Shown piece after piece: positions 17,653 to 27,209 of a stretch of 64,000 nucleotides of DNA. The position numbers and the translations under genes are program-made. Origin of the DNA: an uncultured Collinsella sp. GTDB taxonomy: Bacteria > Actinomycetota > Coriobacteriia > Coriobacteriales > Coriobacteriaceae. Numbering within the stretch: position 1 is the first letter of the stretch; every line of letters starts with the position of its first letter. The DNA lies in NCBI GenBank assembly GCA_900548365.1, contig URKM01000005.1, forward strand, positions 1 through 64,000. Reading direction: 5' to 3'. The notes beneath the pieces were generated by a model, which ran no database searches, was not told the origin of the DNA, and saw nothing but the letters and a program-made list of their open reading frames with translations.

Positions 17653-18832
17653 TGAGAGCCTCCACTCCGGGAAGGGGCTTGCCCTCGACGAGCTCCATGG
17701 AAGCGCCACCGCCGGTGGAGATCCAGCTCATCTTGTCGCCCAGGTTGAACTTGTTGACAGCCGCGACGGAGTCGCCGCCGCCGATGATGGAGGTGCAGTC
17801 GGCCTCGGCGACGGCCTCGGCGATCGCCTGGGTGCCGTGGGCGAAGTTATCGAACTCGAAGACGCCCATCGGGCCGTTCCAGAAGACGGTCTTAGCGCCC
17901 TTGATGGCCTCAGCGTAGAGCTTCTCGGTCTCAGGACCGATGTCCATGCCCTCGCGGTCATCGGGGATGGCGTTGGAGGCGACGACCTCGGGGACGGCAT
18001 CCTCGCCGAAGTGATCGGCAACGCGGTTGTCGATGGGGAGCAGGATCTTGACGCCCTTCTCCTCCGCCTTCTTCAGCATCTCGCCGGCGCGCTCGACCCA
18101 ATCCTCTTCCTTGAGGGACTTGCCGACGGACATGCCCTGCGCGAGGAAGAAGGTGTAGGCCATGCCGCCACCGATGATGAGGGTGTCGGCGGAGTCGATC
18201 AGGTGGTCGAGAACGCCGATCTTAGAGGAGACCTTGGAGCCGCCGACGATGGCGACGAGCGGACGCTCGGGGTCGGCGAAGATACCGGTAAGGGTATCGA
18301 CCTCCTTCTCGAGCAGGAAGCCAGCGACGGCGGGCAGGTAAGCAGCGGGGCCCACGACGGAACCCTGGGCGCGGTGAGCGGTGCCGAAGGCGTCGAGCAC
18401 GAAGACGTCGCCGTAGGAAGCGAGGGTCTTGGCGATCTCGGGATCGTTCTTCTTCTCGCGCTTGTCGAAGCGGACGTTCTCGAGGACGAGGACCTTACCC
18501 GGCTCGAGAGCCTCGACGGCGGCAGCAGCCTCGTCACCGTAGGTATCGGCGACGAAGGCGACATCCAGACCGGAGAGCTCCGCGAGCTTGGCGGCGACGG
18601 GCTCGAGGGAGAACTCGGGCTGGAAACCGGTGCCGTCGGGACGGCCGAGATGGCTCATGAGGATAACGCGGGCGTTATGCTCGACGAGGTAGTTGATGGT
18701 GGGGAGGGCGGCCTTGATGCGAGTGGTGTCGCCGACGACGCCGTCCTTGATGGGCACGTTGAAGTCGACGCGCACCAGAACGCGCTTGCCGTCGACGTCG
18801 ATGTCGCGGACGGTCTTCTTGGTGAAAGCCAT
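17639..18832 (-). CDS. pgk: Phosphoglycerate kinase
   Basis: 397 aa from the ATG at 18832 (an ATG two codons earlier sits too close to AAAGG). The N-terminal 3-PG domain has RVDFNVP and SHLGRPDG. The C-terminal nucleotide domain has GGSKVSSKIGVLDHL, WNGPMGVFE and GGGDSVAAV. It makes ATP from 1,3-bisphosphoglycerate. Second gene of the glycolytic operon. Confidence 0.96.
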   Translation of the reverse strand: MAFTKKTVRDIDVDGKRVLVRVDFNVPIKDGVVGDTTRIKAALPTINYLVEHNARVILMSHLGRPDGTGFQPEFSLEPVAAKLAELSGLDVAFVADTYGDEAAAAVEALEPGKVLVLENVRFDKREKKNDPEIAKTLASYGDVFVLDAFGTAHRAQGSVVGPAAYLPAVAGFLLEKEVDTLTGIFADPERPLVAIVGGSKVSSKIGVLDHLIDSADTLIIGGGMAYTFFLAQGMSVGKSLKEEDWVERAGEMLKKAEEKGVKILLPIDNRVADHFGEDAVPEVVASNAIPDDREGMDIGPETEKLYAEAIKGAKTVFWNGPMGVFEFDNFAHGTQAIAEAVAEADCTSIIGGGDSVAAVNKFNLGDKMSWISTGGGASMELVEGKPLPGVEALNDAE

Positions 18833-18880
18833 GAACATCTACCTTTCAAATCGATGTGGCTGCGGATTGCAACCACGATA

Positions 18881-18923
18881 AAAAGGGCGCGACCCCGGGC
18901 TGGAAGCCTTGAGGCCGCGCCCC
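18881..18923 (-). terminator. Terminator/attenuator between gap and pgk
   Basis: Minus strand GGGCGCG ... CGCGCCC with TTTTT after it, 40-80 bases past the gap stop. It may raise gap over pgk expression. Confidence 0.65.
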
Positions 18924-18962
18924 TCTTAGACGCTTATCAAGCGAAGCTGGAAGCCATCAAAC

Positions 18963-19988
18963 CTAGGCGACGAACTTCTCGAAGTACTTGATGGTGCGGA
19001 CCATCTGGGAGGTGTAGGAGTTCTCGTTGTCGTACCAAGAAACAACCTGAACCAGGGTCTGACCATTGCCGAGCGGGTTGCACATGGTCTGGGTGGCGTC
19101 GAAGATGGAGCCGTGGGTCTCGCCGATGATGTCGGTGGAGACGATGTCGTCCTCGTTGTAGGCGAAGGTCTCGGAGATGGTCTCGGCGTAAGCCTTCATA
19201 GCGGCGTTGACCTCGTCGACAGTGACCTCCTTGTCAACAACGGCATAGAGGTTGGTGAGGGAGCCGGTGGGCGTCGGGACGCGCTGGGCGGCACCGATCA
19301 GCTTGCCGTTGAGCTCGGGGAGGACCAGGCCGATAGCCTTGGCGGCACCGGTGGAGTTGGGGACGATGTTGACGGCGCAGGCGCGACCGCGGCGCTTGTT
19401 GCCCTTGCGCTGCGGGCCGTCGAGCGGCATCTGGTCGCCGGTCCAGGCGTGGATGGTGGTCATGATGCCGGAAACGATGGGAGCGAAGTCGTTCAGACCC
19501 TTGGCCATCGGAGCGAGGCAGTTGGTGGTGCAGGAAGCCGCGGAGATGATGTTGTCCTCAGCGGTGAGGTCCTCGTGGTTCACGTTGTACACGATGGTGG
19601 GCAGGTCGTTGCCGGCGGGAGCGGAGATGACGACCTTCTTGGCGCCAGCGTTGATGTGAGCCTGGGCCTTGGCCTTGGAGGTGTAGAAGCCGGTGCACTC
19701 GAGCACGACGTCGACGTCGAGGTCGCCCCAAGGCAGGTTGTTGGCGTCGGCCTCGGCGTAGATCTTAATCTCCTTGCCGTCGACGATGATGGAGTCCTCG
19801 GTAGCCTCGACCTTGTGATCGCGAGAGTAGTTGCCCTGCGTGGAGTCATACTTCAGCAGGTACGCGAGCATGTCGGGAGAGGTGAGGTCGTTGATGGCAA
19901 CGATCTCGGAGCCCTCGTGACCGAACATCTGACGGAAAGCCAGACGGCCGATACGGCCAAAGCCGTTAATAGCAACCTTTACTGCCAT
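18963..19988 (-). CDS. gap: Glyceraldehyde-3-phosphate dehydrogenase (type I)
   Basis: 341 aa. AAAGGAG lies six bases before the ATG at 19988. It has the NAD-binding [14 protein letters not shown], the catalytic [12 protein letters not shown] with the active-site Cys, and the C-terminal [16 protein letters not shown]. It oxidises glyceraldehyde-3-phosphate to 1,3-bisphosphoglycerate. First gene of the lower-glycolysis operon. Confidence 0.96.
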   Translation of the reverse strand: MAVKVAINGFGRIGRLAFRQMFGHEGSEIVAINDLTSPDMLAYLLKYDSTQGNYSRDHKVEATEDSIIVDGKEIKIYAEADANNLPWGDLDVDVVLECTGFYTSKAKAQAHINAGAKKVVISAPAGNDLPTIVYNVNHEDLTAEDNIISAASCTTNCLAPMAKGLNDFAPIVSGIMTTIHAWTGDQMPLDGPQRKGNKRRGRACAVNIVPNSTGAAKAIGLVLPELNGKLIGAAQRVPTPTGSLTNLYAVVDKEVTVDEVNAAMKAYAETISETFAYNEDDIVSTDIIGETHGSIFDATQTMCNPLGNGQTLVQVVSWYDNENSYTSQMVRTIKYFEKFVA

Positions 19989-20191
19989 TGTGTCTCCTTT
20001 CGTTAGGTCCCCGCGAACTCCTTGTTCGCCGTTGAGACCCACAAACTAACCACTCACCAAATATACCTTTTTTTCAAGCCAAATACGACGGAATTGGAAA
20101 CTTTCGGACGGTGGAGTTAATTAAAAACGTTTCAAAAGTGCAGGAAAATAGGTTATTAAAGCGCTTCAACAACGGTCGCCTCCATCAACGC

Positions 20192-21115
20192 TTATGCGTC
20201 TAGCATCTTTTCCAAGCGAAGCACGCGATGATAGAGCGCCGATTTCGACAGCGGCGGATCGGCGAGATCCCCCAGATCGCGCAGGGACAAATCGGGATGG
20301 GCTTCACGAAGCCGACAAAACTCCTCCAGCGCCTGGGGCAGCCCATCGCGCAGGCCGCGGCTCTCGAGTTCCGCTATGAGCTCGAGCTGCCGTTGCGCCG
20401 CGCCCGCGCTCCTCGTCTGATTCGCGAGCTCGGCGTTGACGCGGCGATTCACATCGTTCTTCACCGACTTGACCGCGCGCGCCTCCTCGATCTCGGCAAC
20501 CGAGTTCCGCGCGCCCACGGCGGCCAGGAGCCGCTTGATGTCGTCGGCGCTCTTGATGTACACCGCGAACGCACCCCGTCGCGCGTTGACGCGCGCGGGG
20601 ACCCCCAGGGTCCCGATAAGGGAGGCGAGCGCCTCGGCGAACTCCTCCCCCTGGACGGCGATCTCCAGATGGAAATCACCTTTCGGGTCGGCGACGAAAC
20701 CGCCGGCGATGAGCGCGCCGCGAATGTAGGCGAGCTTGCAGCACGGGCGTGCGACCACGTGGTGCGGCACGCCGCGAACGAGTTTTCCATGGCGGTCCAG
20801 GATACCCAGCAGCACCAGCGCCTTGTCCAGATCGGCCTGGTCGGGCAGGGCGATCAGGTAGTTGCGCACCTTGTGGAGCACCGAGCGACGCACGGTGAAC
20901 TCGGTCTTGAGCTTCAAGATCTTATGCGTGAGGCCGATCATGGTCCGGGCGACGGCTCCCGTCTCGGTCGCGACCTGGAGGCGGTAGCGGCCGGGACCCG
21001 CGATCGACAGCGTCCCGCAGACGCGGCTGAGCGCCGCGAGCGTCGCCAGGTCGCAGTATTCGCATGTCGGCTCCTGGCGCGAAAGCTCGTCGCGCACCTC
21101 TGCACTAAACGACAC
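20192..21115 (-). CDS. whiA: DNA-binding protein WhiA
   Basis: 307 aa from a GTG that directly follows the yvcK stop (TAG-GTG) with GAGG just upstream. The N-terminal region is the LAGLIDADG-like fold (CCKLAYIRGALIAGGFVADPKGDFHLEI, DDIKRLLAAVGA). The C-terminal helix-turn-helix includes LRDLGDLADPPLSKSALYHRVLRLEKM. It is a conserved Gram-positive regulator; in non-sporulating bacteria it affects growth and division. Third gene of rapZ-yvcK-whiA. Confidence 0.95.
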   Translation of the reverse strand: MSFSAEVRDELSRQEPTCEYCDLATLAALSRVCGTLSIAGPGRYRLQVATETGAVARTMIGLTHKILKLKTEFTVRRSVLHKVRNYLIALPDQADLDKALVLLGILDRHGKLVRGVPHHVVARPCCKLAYIRGALIAGGFVADPKGDFHLEIAVQGEEFAEALASLIGTLGVPARVNARRGAFAVYIKSADDIKRLLAAVGARNSVAEIEEARAVKSVKNDVNRRVNAELANQTRSAGAAQRQLELIAELESRGLRDGLPQALEEFCRLREAHPDLSLRDLGDLADPPLSKSALYHRVLRLEKMLDA

Positions 21116-22162
21116 CTACCTCACCACCTCGTAGATCGCCTCGGCCAGCAACCGCGCGTCGTGGACGGCGGGCGACTCCTCGCCCGTGAAGTCACGGACC
21201 ACGACCTCGGGAACCATCGAGCGCAGGCGGGCGAGGTCCTCGTCGTCCGCGCGTATAGGGCCGAAGGGCGCCTGTTTCGCGCGCTCGATCTGCTCGGCGG
21301 AGAGAACGTCGCCGCCGGCCTCCTCGCAGCCAGCGGCCATCGCCTCGCGTGCCTGCCGTTTCCATGCATACGGCTCGTAGGGAAAAACCACCTCGGCCTG
21401 ATGGGAACGATGGACGAGCACCGCGTCGAGGGCGCCCTCGAGCCCCTCTTCGAACAGAGCCTCGACATGATCGGCCGCGCTCATGCCGCTGGTCTCCCCT
21501 AGCGAATCGATCTTAGGGCAGACGAAGACGCGCTTCGCCGCGGTGCGAACCAGCGCATCGCGGATATCCGGGACCAAGATGTTCGGCATGATGGACGTGA
21601 ACAGCGATCCCGGGCCGAGCACCACGACGTCGGCATCCAGGATGGCGCGGACGGCGTCCTCGTTCGCGGCGACGCCTCCTTGGTCGAGCCATACGCGCTC
21701 GAAGGCGCGCGTGCCGTAGCTTATCCGCGCCTGACCGTGCACCTCGTCACCTTCCACCGTGCGCCCGGACAGGCTCACGAAATCGAGCGTGGAGGGATGG
21801 ACGCGGCCGACGCAATCGAGCAGCCGCTCGCACGAACGAATCGCCTCTATGAAGGAATCCGACTCCTTGGCCAGCGCCACGAGGAGGAGGTTGCCCAGAG
21901 CATGGTCGTCGATCGAACGGAACCGATGCGCGAACGCGCGCGCGAGCGGCGCGTTCGGATCCTTCGCCAGGGCGGACAGGCACTTGCGGACGTCCCCCGG
22001 AGGGACCACGTGCTCGCGCTCCCTCAGCAAGCCGGTGGAGCCGCCGTCATCGGCCATCGCGACGACCGAGTCGATGCGCGCGCCGAGGAGCCTCAGCGCG
22101 CGGATGAGCTGAGGCTGCCCCGTCCCGCCCCCGACGGAAACCGCTTTGATTACAGCATCCAT
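21116..22162 (-). CDS. yvcK: YvcK/CofD-like (gluconeogenesis factor) protein
   Basis: 348 aa with the CofD/YvcK core: N-terminal VGGGTGQPQLIRAL, VAMADDGGSTGLLR and PPGDVRKCLSALA, GNLLLVAL, and LGPGSLFTSIMPN. It binds UDP-sugars in B. subtilis and influences carbon metabolism and cell-wall synthesis. AGGAG precedes the ATG at 22162. It lies 4 bases after rapZ and touches whiA. Confidence 0.94.
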   Translation of the reverse strand: MDAVIKAVSVGGGTGQPQLIRALRLLGARIDSVVAMADDGGSTGLLREREHVVPPGDVRKCLSALAKDPNAPLARAFAHRFRSIDDHALGNLLLVALAKESDSFIEAIRSCERLLDCVGRVHPSTLDFVSLSGRTVEGDEVHGQARISYGTRAFERVWLDQGGVAANEDAVRAILDADVVVLGPGSLFTSIMPNILVPDIRDALVRTAAKRVFVCPKIDSLGETSGMSAADHVEALFEEGLEGALDAVLVHRSHQAEVVFPYEPYAWKRQAREAMAAGCEEAGGDVLSAEQIERAKQAPFGPIRADDEDLARLRSMVPEVVVRDFTGEESPAVHDARLLAEAIYEVVR

Positions 22163-22166
22163 GGGC

Positions 22167-23087
22167 CTAGCTCCTGGTATTCGCCTTGGCGAGGTCGCGG
22201 TGGGAGATGTTGACGTGGTACTGCTGGCGCTCGAGATAGCGCGCGGTGGCCTCGGCGATAGCCACGCTTCGATGCTGCCCGCCCGTGCAGCCGATGGCGA
22301 TGGAGAGCTGCGGCTTGCCCTCGGCGACGTAGCCCGGCATCACCGCATCGAGCAGCTTGAACCAGGCGTCGAGGAACTCCTGGGTCTTCGGGTGCTCGAT
22401 GACGAAATCGGCGACCTTCTGGTCCAGACCCGTCAGCGTGCGCATCTCGGGATCGTAGAAGGGATTCGGCAGGAAGCGGACGTCGATCATGAGGTCGGCC
22501 TCCACGGGCATGCCGTGCTTGAAGCCGAACGAGAAGACGTGAACGTCCATGAGCTGCTGGTCGGTCAGCTCGGAGAACGCGGTCTGCAGGCGCTTGCGCA
22601 GGGTCGCCGTGCGCATACGGCTGGTGTCGATGACCATATCGGCCCGGTCGCGGATGCTGGCCAGCGCCACGCGCTCGCGCTGGATCGCATCGGCCGTGGT
22701 GTCCCCGCGCTTGGCGAGCGGATGGCGGCGGCGGTTCTCGCTATAGCGGCGGATCAAGACCTCGTCCGAAGCTTCGAGGAACAGCACCTTGCAGGTCATC
22801 TCATGGTCACGCAGGGCCTGGATGGCGTCGAGCAGCTCGTCGAACAGTCCCTGGCTGCGCAGGTCGCTCGTCACGCAGAGATGGCGGCCGACGCCGGTAT
22901 TGATGCCGATGATCTGCGCGAGCTGCAGGATGAGGCTGGGCGGCAGGTTGTCGATGCAGAAATACCCCATGTCCTCGAACACGTGCATGGCCTGCGTGCG
23001 GCCGGAGCCGGACATGCCGGTGATGATGACGATGTCGGGCACGCGGTCGGCGAGCTCGGCCGATGTGATATCTGAGCGTTCAGGCAT
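22167..23087 (-). CDS. rapZ: RapZ/YvcJ family nucleotide-binding protein
   Basis: 306 aa from ATG 23087, preceded by AAGGGG; longer frames add unrelated sequence. It has a P-loop TGMSGSGRT with Arg in place of the usual Lys, as in many actinobacterial homologues. It also has the C-terminal RapZ core IAIGCTGGQHRSVAIAEA. In E. coli RapZ is an RNase adaptor for GlmZ; in Gram-positives the target is less clear. Promoter not identified. It heads the rapZ-yvcK-whiA run. Confidence 0.94.
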   Translation of the reverse strand: MPERSDITSAELADRVPDIVIITGMSGSGRTQAMHVFEDMGYFCIDNLPPSLILQLAQIIGINTGVGRHLCVTSDLRSQGLFDELLDAIQALRDHEMTCKVLFLEASDEVLIRRYSENRRRHPLAKRGDTTADAIQRERVALASIRDRADMVIDTSRMRTATLRKRLQTAFSELTDQQLMDVHVFSFGFKHGMPVEADLMIDVRFLPNPFYDPEMRTLTGLDQKVADFVIEHPKTQEFLDAWFKLLDAVMPGYVAEGKPQLSIAIGCTGGQHRSVAIAEATARYLERQQYHVNISHRDLAKANTRS

Positions 23088-23431
23088 ACGGAACCCCTTC
23101 GGACGAAACGTAGTCTTCCAGTATACCCGCATGCGCCCCGCGATGGCCGACCCTCGCGAGGGCGACACAACGGATGCGCCCCGCCCCCGAGCAAGGCCCG
23201 AACTCCCCCATTTCTTGGACAAGGAAATAAAGCCCGGGAGATGAGGGCATTCTCGTGTCGATAGGCCTGAAATGCAAGCACGATTGCGAGGTCAGCGGAC
23301 GCGTCGCCGACACATGATCGAGTCAGGGTACGGCAACTGCTCCGTCGACAAAGCCCTTGGCGTCCCCCGCGGAAGCTGAGCGAAACCGGCTGAAGACGCA
23401 CCGCGCGATCGGAAGGGACGGGCTTCTAGCC
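23088..23431. other. Intergenic region between rapZ and the IS3 remnant
   Basis: No supportable gene. It should contain the rapZ promoter. It marks the left border of the accessory block that separates rapZ from uvrC. Confidence 0.45.
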
Positions 23432-24076
23432 ATGGAAGTGAAGCGAGCCAGATGCGACTACGAGACAAAGGCTGCCGCGGCGAGGGCCGTGATCGACGTC
23501 GGGATGAGCAAGCCCGAGGTGATAGAGTGCTTTAAGATAGCCAGCGAATCCCCGCTGAAGAGTAGGTGTCGGCTGTACCGTGAAGGCGGCACCGAGGCGA
23601 TGTGGCATAAGTGGCGTACCTGAAAAATCGATAGCCCTGAAGGCGGAGCTGCGCTCCCGAACGGCCTCGACCACCGCTAGATCGCCGTGGAGCTGCGCGC
23701 AGTCGACGGGGAGTGGGTGGTAGACAAGACAGTCCTCAAGATGATGAGCGAGATGGGCCTCAGGTGCCGGATCCGCCGCGAGACCGACCACTACGGGTAC
23801 AACCATACAAGGGCGAGATCGGCGCGCTGGCAGTGAACGGCTTCGCCCAGAGCATGTCGCGCAAGGGCAGTTGCCTGAACATCGCCCTCGATCGAGCAGG
23901 TCTTCGGCAACCTGAAGGACGAGTTCTTCCTCGATCGCGACCGGGCCACGTTCGAGGAGTTTAAGGCGGACCTCGAGCCCTGAATCCACTACTGGAACAA
24001 CGTGAGGCGCCAGGTCAAGCCGAAGGGCCTGACCACGGTGGAGCTCGGGAAGCAGGCCCTTCGAGAGGCCGTGTAG
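23432..24076 (+). pseudogene. Degenerate IS3 family transposase (orfA + orfB remnants)
   Basis: The first part (23432-23623) is orfA-like: RAVIDVGMSKPEVIECFKIASESPLKSRCRLYREGG is a helix-turn-helix of the IS3 type. Past a frame break, pieces of orfB appear in more than one frame: a MSEMGLRCRIRR-like segment, FAQSMSRKGSCLNIA, then FGNLKDEFFLDRD...FEEFKADLEP, a stop, and IHYWNNVRRQVKPKGLTTVEL to 24076. The catalytic DDE core is broken by frameshifts and stops and much of it is missing. The element is dead. I found no clear terminal repeats. Confidence 0.85.
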
Positions 24077-24200
24077 CGGTTATGATTTAGCGCGTCCGAG
24101 TTTTAGGGCGCAGTTCAAGCCCGAAGACGGGGTGCAATCTATTTAAGTGACCCACACTCAATCGATGCCGCCCACGCACCATCCATGCACGCGTGTCGGT

Positions 24201-24758
24201 TTAATACAACGAAACCGATACCTTATCGTTTTTATAGCTTGCACGAACACCACCGGTCTGTTGCCATATTGAAGCATTTACCACACCGAGATAATGAAAC
24301 TTTGCATAACCTTCAACGATAGCTGGAAGGGATGCGGTCTCGGTATTGCGAACGCGGACGATCCGTTCGTTGGAAATCCCGGTAAGTCGTCCAGTCACAG
24401 CAAGCCCATGGGCGTTGGTGATTCGTGTAAAGCCACCGGATGCCGCAGTTGTTACGGTGTACTCCATTCGAGCGAGTCCATTGTCTCCCCAAATGACACG
24501 GGTGCCAACAAGGGCTCTCGCGAGGGAACCTGGCTTATCGAGGCCCAAAGTAACCATTGTTCCATCTGCGAGCTCAACAGATTCTTGCTGCGAGTCGTCC
24601 ACAGAAAGATCAAATTCTGCGGAAGCAATGGGTTCCGATTCCATACCGTCAGCATGCGCATAAGACGGACCCATGACAACAAGGGCTGTCATAGCAATCA
24701 ATGCGAAAACAAAACAGAGGGTGAAGACTGTCGGAGAACCGTGCTGTATTTTGTTCAT
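24201..24758 (-). CDS. Small secreted protein of unknown function
   Basis: 185 aa with a signal peptide (hydrophobic 13-30, cleavage probably after YAHA near residue 36) and an acidic mature start. The remainder is a compact, probably beta-rich domain (VTLGLDKPGSLARALVGTRVIWG..., GGFTRITNAHGLAVTGRLTGI) ending in SVSLY. It may belong to a DUF5626-like family, but I am not certain. It is the last of three co-directional genes (regulator, small membrane protein, this one) whose lower GC differs from the neighbours. No enzymatic motif is seen. Confidence 0.7.
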   Translation of the reverse strand: MNKIQHGSPTVFTLCFVFALIAMTALVVMGPSYAHADGMESEPIASAEFDLSVDDSQQESVELADGTMVTLGLDKPGSLARALVGTRVIWGDNGLARMEYTVTTAASGGFTRITNAHGLAVTGRLTGISNERIVRVRNTETASLPAIVEGYAKFHYLGVVNASIWQQTGGVRASYKNDKVSVSLY

Positions 24759-24770
24759 ATTTGCACCTTT

Positions 24771-24959
24771 CTACAGATCATCGATGATGGTCTTATCCAG
24801 CTCGCGCTGGCGGTCGCTCTTCCCTCCTTTCTCCATCGACTTTGAGCGCGCGATTGAAAGGATGATGCTCTTAACGAAACGCAGGAAAAGTATGACCAAA
24901 GCCAAAACCATGAGCAGGCCGGCAAACATTCCCACATAGTCAAATACGTCAAGCTTCAT
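24771..24959 (-). CDS. Small single-helix membrane protein
   Basis: 62 aa: one membrane helix (about residues 8-30, GMFAGLLMVLALVILFLRFV) and a charged C-terminal tail rich in Lys, Arg and Asp. Its ATG overlaps the end of the DUF2089-like gene by 11 bases, and it ends 12 bases before the secreted-protein gene, so all three are probably co-translated. Function unknown. Confidence 0.65.
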   Translation of the reverse strand: MKLDVFDYVGMFAGLLMVLALVILFLRFVKSIILSIARSKSMEKGGKSDRQRELDKTIIDDL

Positions 24960-25260
24960 GTTTCGTCCTAACTCCTATGTTTGAATAGGTACGATACGCA
25001 TCAACGAGTTCCGCCGCAGTTCCGATATCAATCTTCTCGTCAACAGCCATTCGTTTCACATGGGCAATAAATGGATCTACCTCTTCTTGTGAACTAATCT
25101 CTATCTTCTCAATGAGACGATTGAGTCGAATTCGCATCGTTGGATATGAAACACCGTAGCTCTCGGCCATCTTTTTGATTGAACCTGAACACAGAAGAAA
25201 ACGCTTGATGAAAGAAAGGTCCGAACTATCAAGAGCCTCAATCCACGAAGGAATAATCAT
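24949..25260 (-). CDS. DUF2089-like helix-turn-helix regulator
   Basis: 103 aa from ATG 25260 (GAGGTG just upstream). The sequence PSWIEALDSSDLSFIKRFLLCSGSIKKMAESYGVSYPTMRIRLNRLIEKI matches the C-terminal DUF2089 pattern, a winged or plain HTH, here without the usual N-terminal zinc ribbon. It leads the low-GC cassette and probably controls it. Common in Firmicutes. Family call moderately sure; function inferred. Confidence 0.72.
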   Translation of the reverse strand: MIIPSWIEALDSSDLSFIKRFLLCSGSIKKMAESYGVSYPTMRIRLNRLIEKIEISSQEEVDPFIAHVKRMAVDEKIDIGTAAELVDAYRTYSNIGVRTKHEA

Positions 25261-25410
25261 TTTCACCTCTCTTTCTACTAGAAAAGTAGACAGTAGAAAC
25301 AACGCAATTCTATAATTATTTTAATATTTATTTTGACTTTATGAAAGTTATGACGACCACGGTTGACCTTCGATCCAGATCAAGTCAACAAAGAGCATGG
25401 TGTTGAATTA

Positions 25411-25449
25411 AAAAATGGATGTCCGAACGAATTCCATTCGGACATCCAT
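25411..25449 (-). terminator. Terminator of the sialic-acid operon
   Basis: Minus strand: an 11-bp perfect stem (GGATGTCCGAA / TTCGGACATCC) followed by ATTTTTTAA, 30 bases after the nanE stop. Confidence 0.88.
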
Positions 25450-25479
25450 CAGCGCCAAAGCGATTACGCGCAAGACCCT

Positions 25480-26157
25480 CTAGTCCAGCGCCGCCTTGAA
25501 CCACGAGGTCAGGCTCGTGGGATGCGTGATCGCGGTGCCCACGACGACGGCCCAGGCGCCCGCGTCGATCGCGGCGCGGCCCTCGGCGGGCGTATGGACA
25601 TGGCCCTCGCAGATGATGGGCAGGTCGGGGAACTCGGAGGTCGCCTGGCGCAGCAGCGGCAGATCGGGACCCTCGTCCAGCGTGGTCTCGATCGCAGGCT
25701 TGTTGTGGGAAAGCGTCGTGGAAACGAGATCGAAGCCGAGCTCCACGGCGCGACGGATGTCCTCGATGGTCATGCAGTCGGCCATGAGCAGCACGCCCTC
25801 CTCCTGGAGCGGTCGCACCGTGTCCTCGAGGGTCTTGCCATCGGGGCGCGGACGATCCGTGGCATCGATGGCGACGATGTCCGCACCGGCCGCGACGCAG
25901 GCGCGCGCATGGCGGAGCGTCGGGGTGATGTAAACGCCCTCGTGGCCGTCCTTCCACAGGCCGATGACGGGGATCTCGACGCGACCCTTGATAGCCGCGA
26001 TATCGGAGAGGCCCTGGCAGCGAATCGCAGCGGCACCGCCCAGCTCGCAGGCGCGGGACATGGCGGCCATGTGCTCGGGCGTGCGGAGCGGCTCGCCCGG
26101 ATAGGCCTGGACGCTGACGATGAGCTCGCCCTTAAGGGACTCGATGATGGGATGCAT
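25480..26157 (-). CDS. nanE: N-acetylmannosamine-6-phosphate 2-epimerase
   Basis: 225 aa, a TIM-barrel enzyme converting ManNAc-6-P to GlcNAc-6-P. It has LIVSVQAYPGEPL near the N-terminus, IPVIGLWKDGHEGVYITP with the catalytic Lys, IVAIDATDRPRP, MADCMT, and ICEGHVHTP...GAWAVVVGTAITHP. The ATG at 26157 has AAGGGGAG upstream. It is the last gene of the importer-nanA-nanK-nanE operon and feeds sialic-acid carbon into amino-sugar metabolism. Confidence 0.93.
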   Translation of the reverse strand: MHPIIESLKGELIVSVQAYPGEPLRTPEHMAAMSRACELGGAAAIRCQGLSDIAAIKGRVEIPVIGLWKDGHEGVYITPTLRHARACVAAGADIVAIDATDRPRPDGKTLEDTVRPLQEEGVLLMADCMTIEDIRRAVELGFDLVSTTLSHNKPAIETTLDEGPDLPLLRQATSEFPDLPIICEGHVHTPAEGRAAIDAGAWAVVVGTAITHPTSLTSWFKAALD

Positions 26158-26194
26158 GCGCTCCCCTTTCGTCATGGATGCTGGTAGATGGACG

Positions 26195-26227
26195 CGCCCC
26201 GCTCGGCATGTCGCGCCGAGCGGGGCG
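26195..26227 (-). other. Perfect intercistronic stem-loop between nanK and nanE
   Basis: A 13-bp perfect inverted repeat (CGCCCCGCTCGGC and its complement) with a 7-base loop and no T-run. It is likely an mRNA processing or stability element rather than a terminator. Confidence 0.55.
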
Positions 26228-26236
26228 CTGGAAGGG

Positions 26237-27193
26237 CTACGCCTCGGCGTAACCCGAGAGCACGAAGTGCTCGGCGGCTCCGATAAGCGGCGCGTCACCG
26301 CCTAGGTCCCCGCCGATGATGGGCGTGCTCGCGACCGGCGGCATGGCCTGGCTCTTGAAGCCCTCCGCCATGGCGTCCGACCAGTCGGGGCCGCATTGGG
26401 CCACCGAGCCGGACAAGATCACGCACGAGGGGTCGAGCATGTTGCACATGCTGCCGAGGACCTCGCCGAGCGCGAGGCCCGCGCGGCGCTCGGCGCCCCG
26501 GGCGGCCTCGTCGCCGGCGGCGGCGCGACGGTCGATCTCGGCGCCGTGCATGGGCGAGCCGTCCTCGCAGGCCGCGTCGCCGCCCAGGCGGATGTACTCG
26601 CGGATGATGCCAGGGCCCGCGGCGACGGGCTCGAGGTGCGCGGTTCCGCCGCAGGGGCAATCGACGCCCGCGGCGGCCGGGCAGCAGACGTGGCCGATAT
26701 GACCTGCCTCGTCATGCGCGCCGAGCATGATGCGCCCATGCTCGACGAACGCGCCCCCGATGCCGGTTCCCACTGCGACGACCAGGCAGCTCGCCGCATC
26801 GCGGCCGCCGCCGTGGCGGGCCTCCCCCAGGGCGTGCGCGTGAACGTCGTTGAGGACGCGGCAGGGCAGCCCGGTTGCGCGGGTGATCTCAGACCCGAGC
26901 GCCGTCCCGCCCCAGCCGGGCATGAGCTCGTTGGCATAGGTGATGTCACCCGTGCGGGGGTCCACGACGCCGGCGCTCGACACGCCGACGCCGACCGGCG
27001 TCGCACCGGAACGCTCGATCGCAGCCTTCACCTGCTCGATCACGGTGGCGAGAACGTGCGCACCACCGCGCGCGGCGTCGGTGGGGACCTTGGCAACCGA
27101 GCTCACGAGCGGCGTGCCGTCACCCAAGGTGACGAGGCCGCAGGCGATCTTGGTTCCGCCGATGTCGACGGAGACGATCGTTGTGGTTTCCAT
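26237..27193 (-). CDS. nanK: ROK family kinase, probably N-acetylmannosamine kinase
   Basis: 318 aa from ATG 27193 (AGGGGATCCC upstream). It has the ROK ATP-binding VSVDIGGTKIACGLV, substrate segment ELMPGWGG, GTGIGGAFVEHGR, the GHIGH...CPCGGTAHLEPVA zinc-binding region (C-C-P-C-C-G type) and a late LSGSVAQCGP. The position between a lyase and nanE makes ManNAc the likely substrate; glucokinase or other ROK activity is not excluded by sequence. Confidence 0.85.
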   Translation of the reverse strand: METTTIVSVDIGGTKIACGLVTLGDGTPLVSSVAKVPTDAARGGAHVLATVIEQVKAAIERSGATPVGVGVSSAGVVDPRTGDITYANELMPGWGGTALGSEITRATGLPCRVLNDVHAHALGEARHGGGRDAASCLVVAVGTGIGGAFVEHGRIMLGAHDEAGHIGHVCCPAAAGVDCPCGGTAHLEPVAAGPGIIREYIRLGGDAACEDGSPMHGAEIDRRAAAGDEAARGAERRAGLALGEVLGSMCNMLDPSCVILSGSVAQCGPDWSDAMAEGFKSQAMPPVASTPIIGGDLGGDAPLIGAAEHFVLSGYAEA

Positions 27194-27209
27194 GGGATCC
27201 CCTGGAAGG

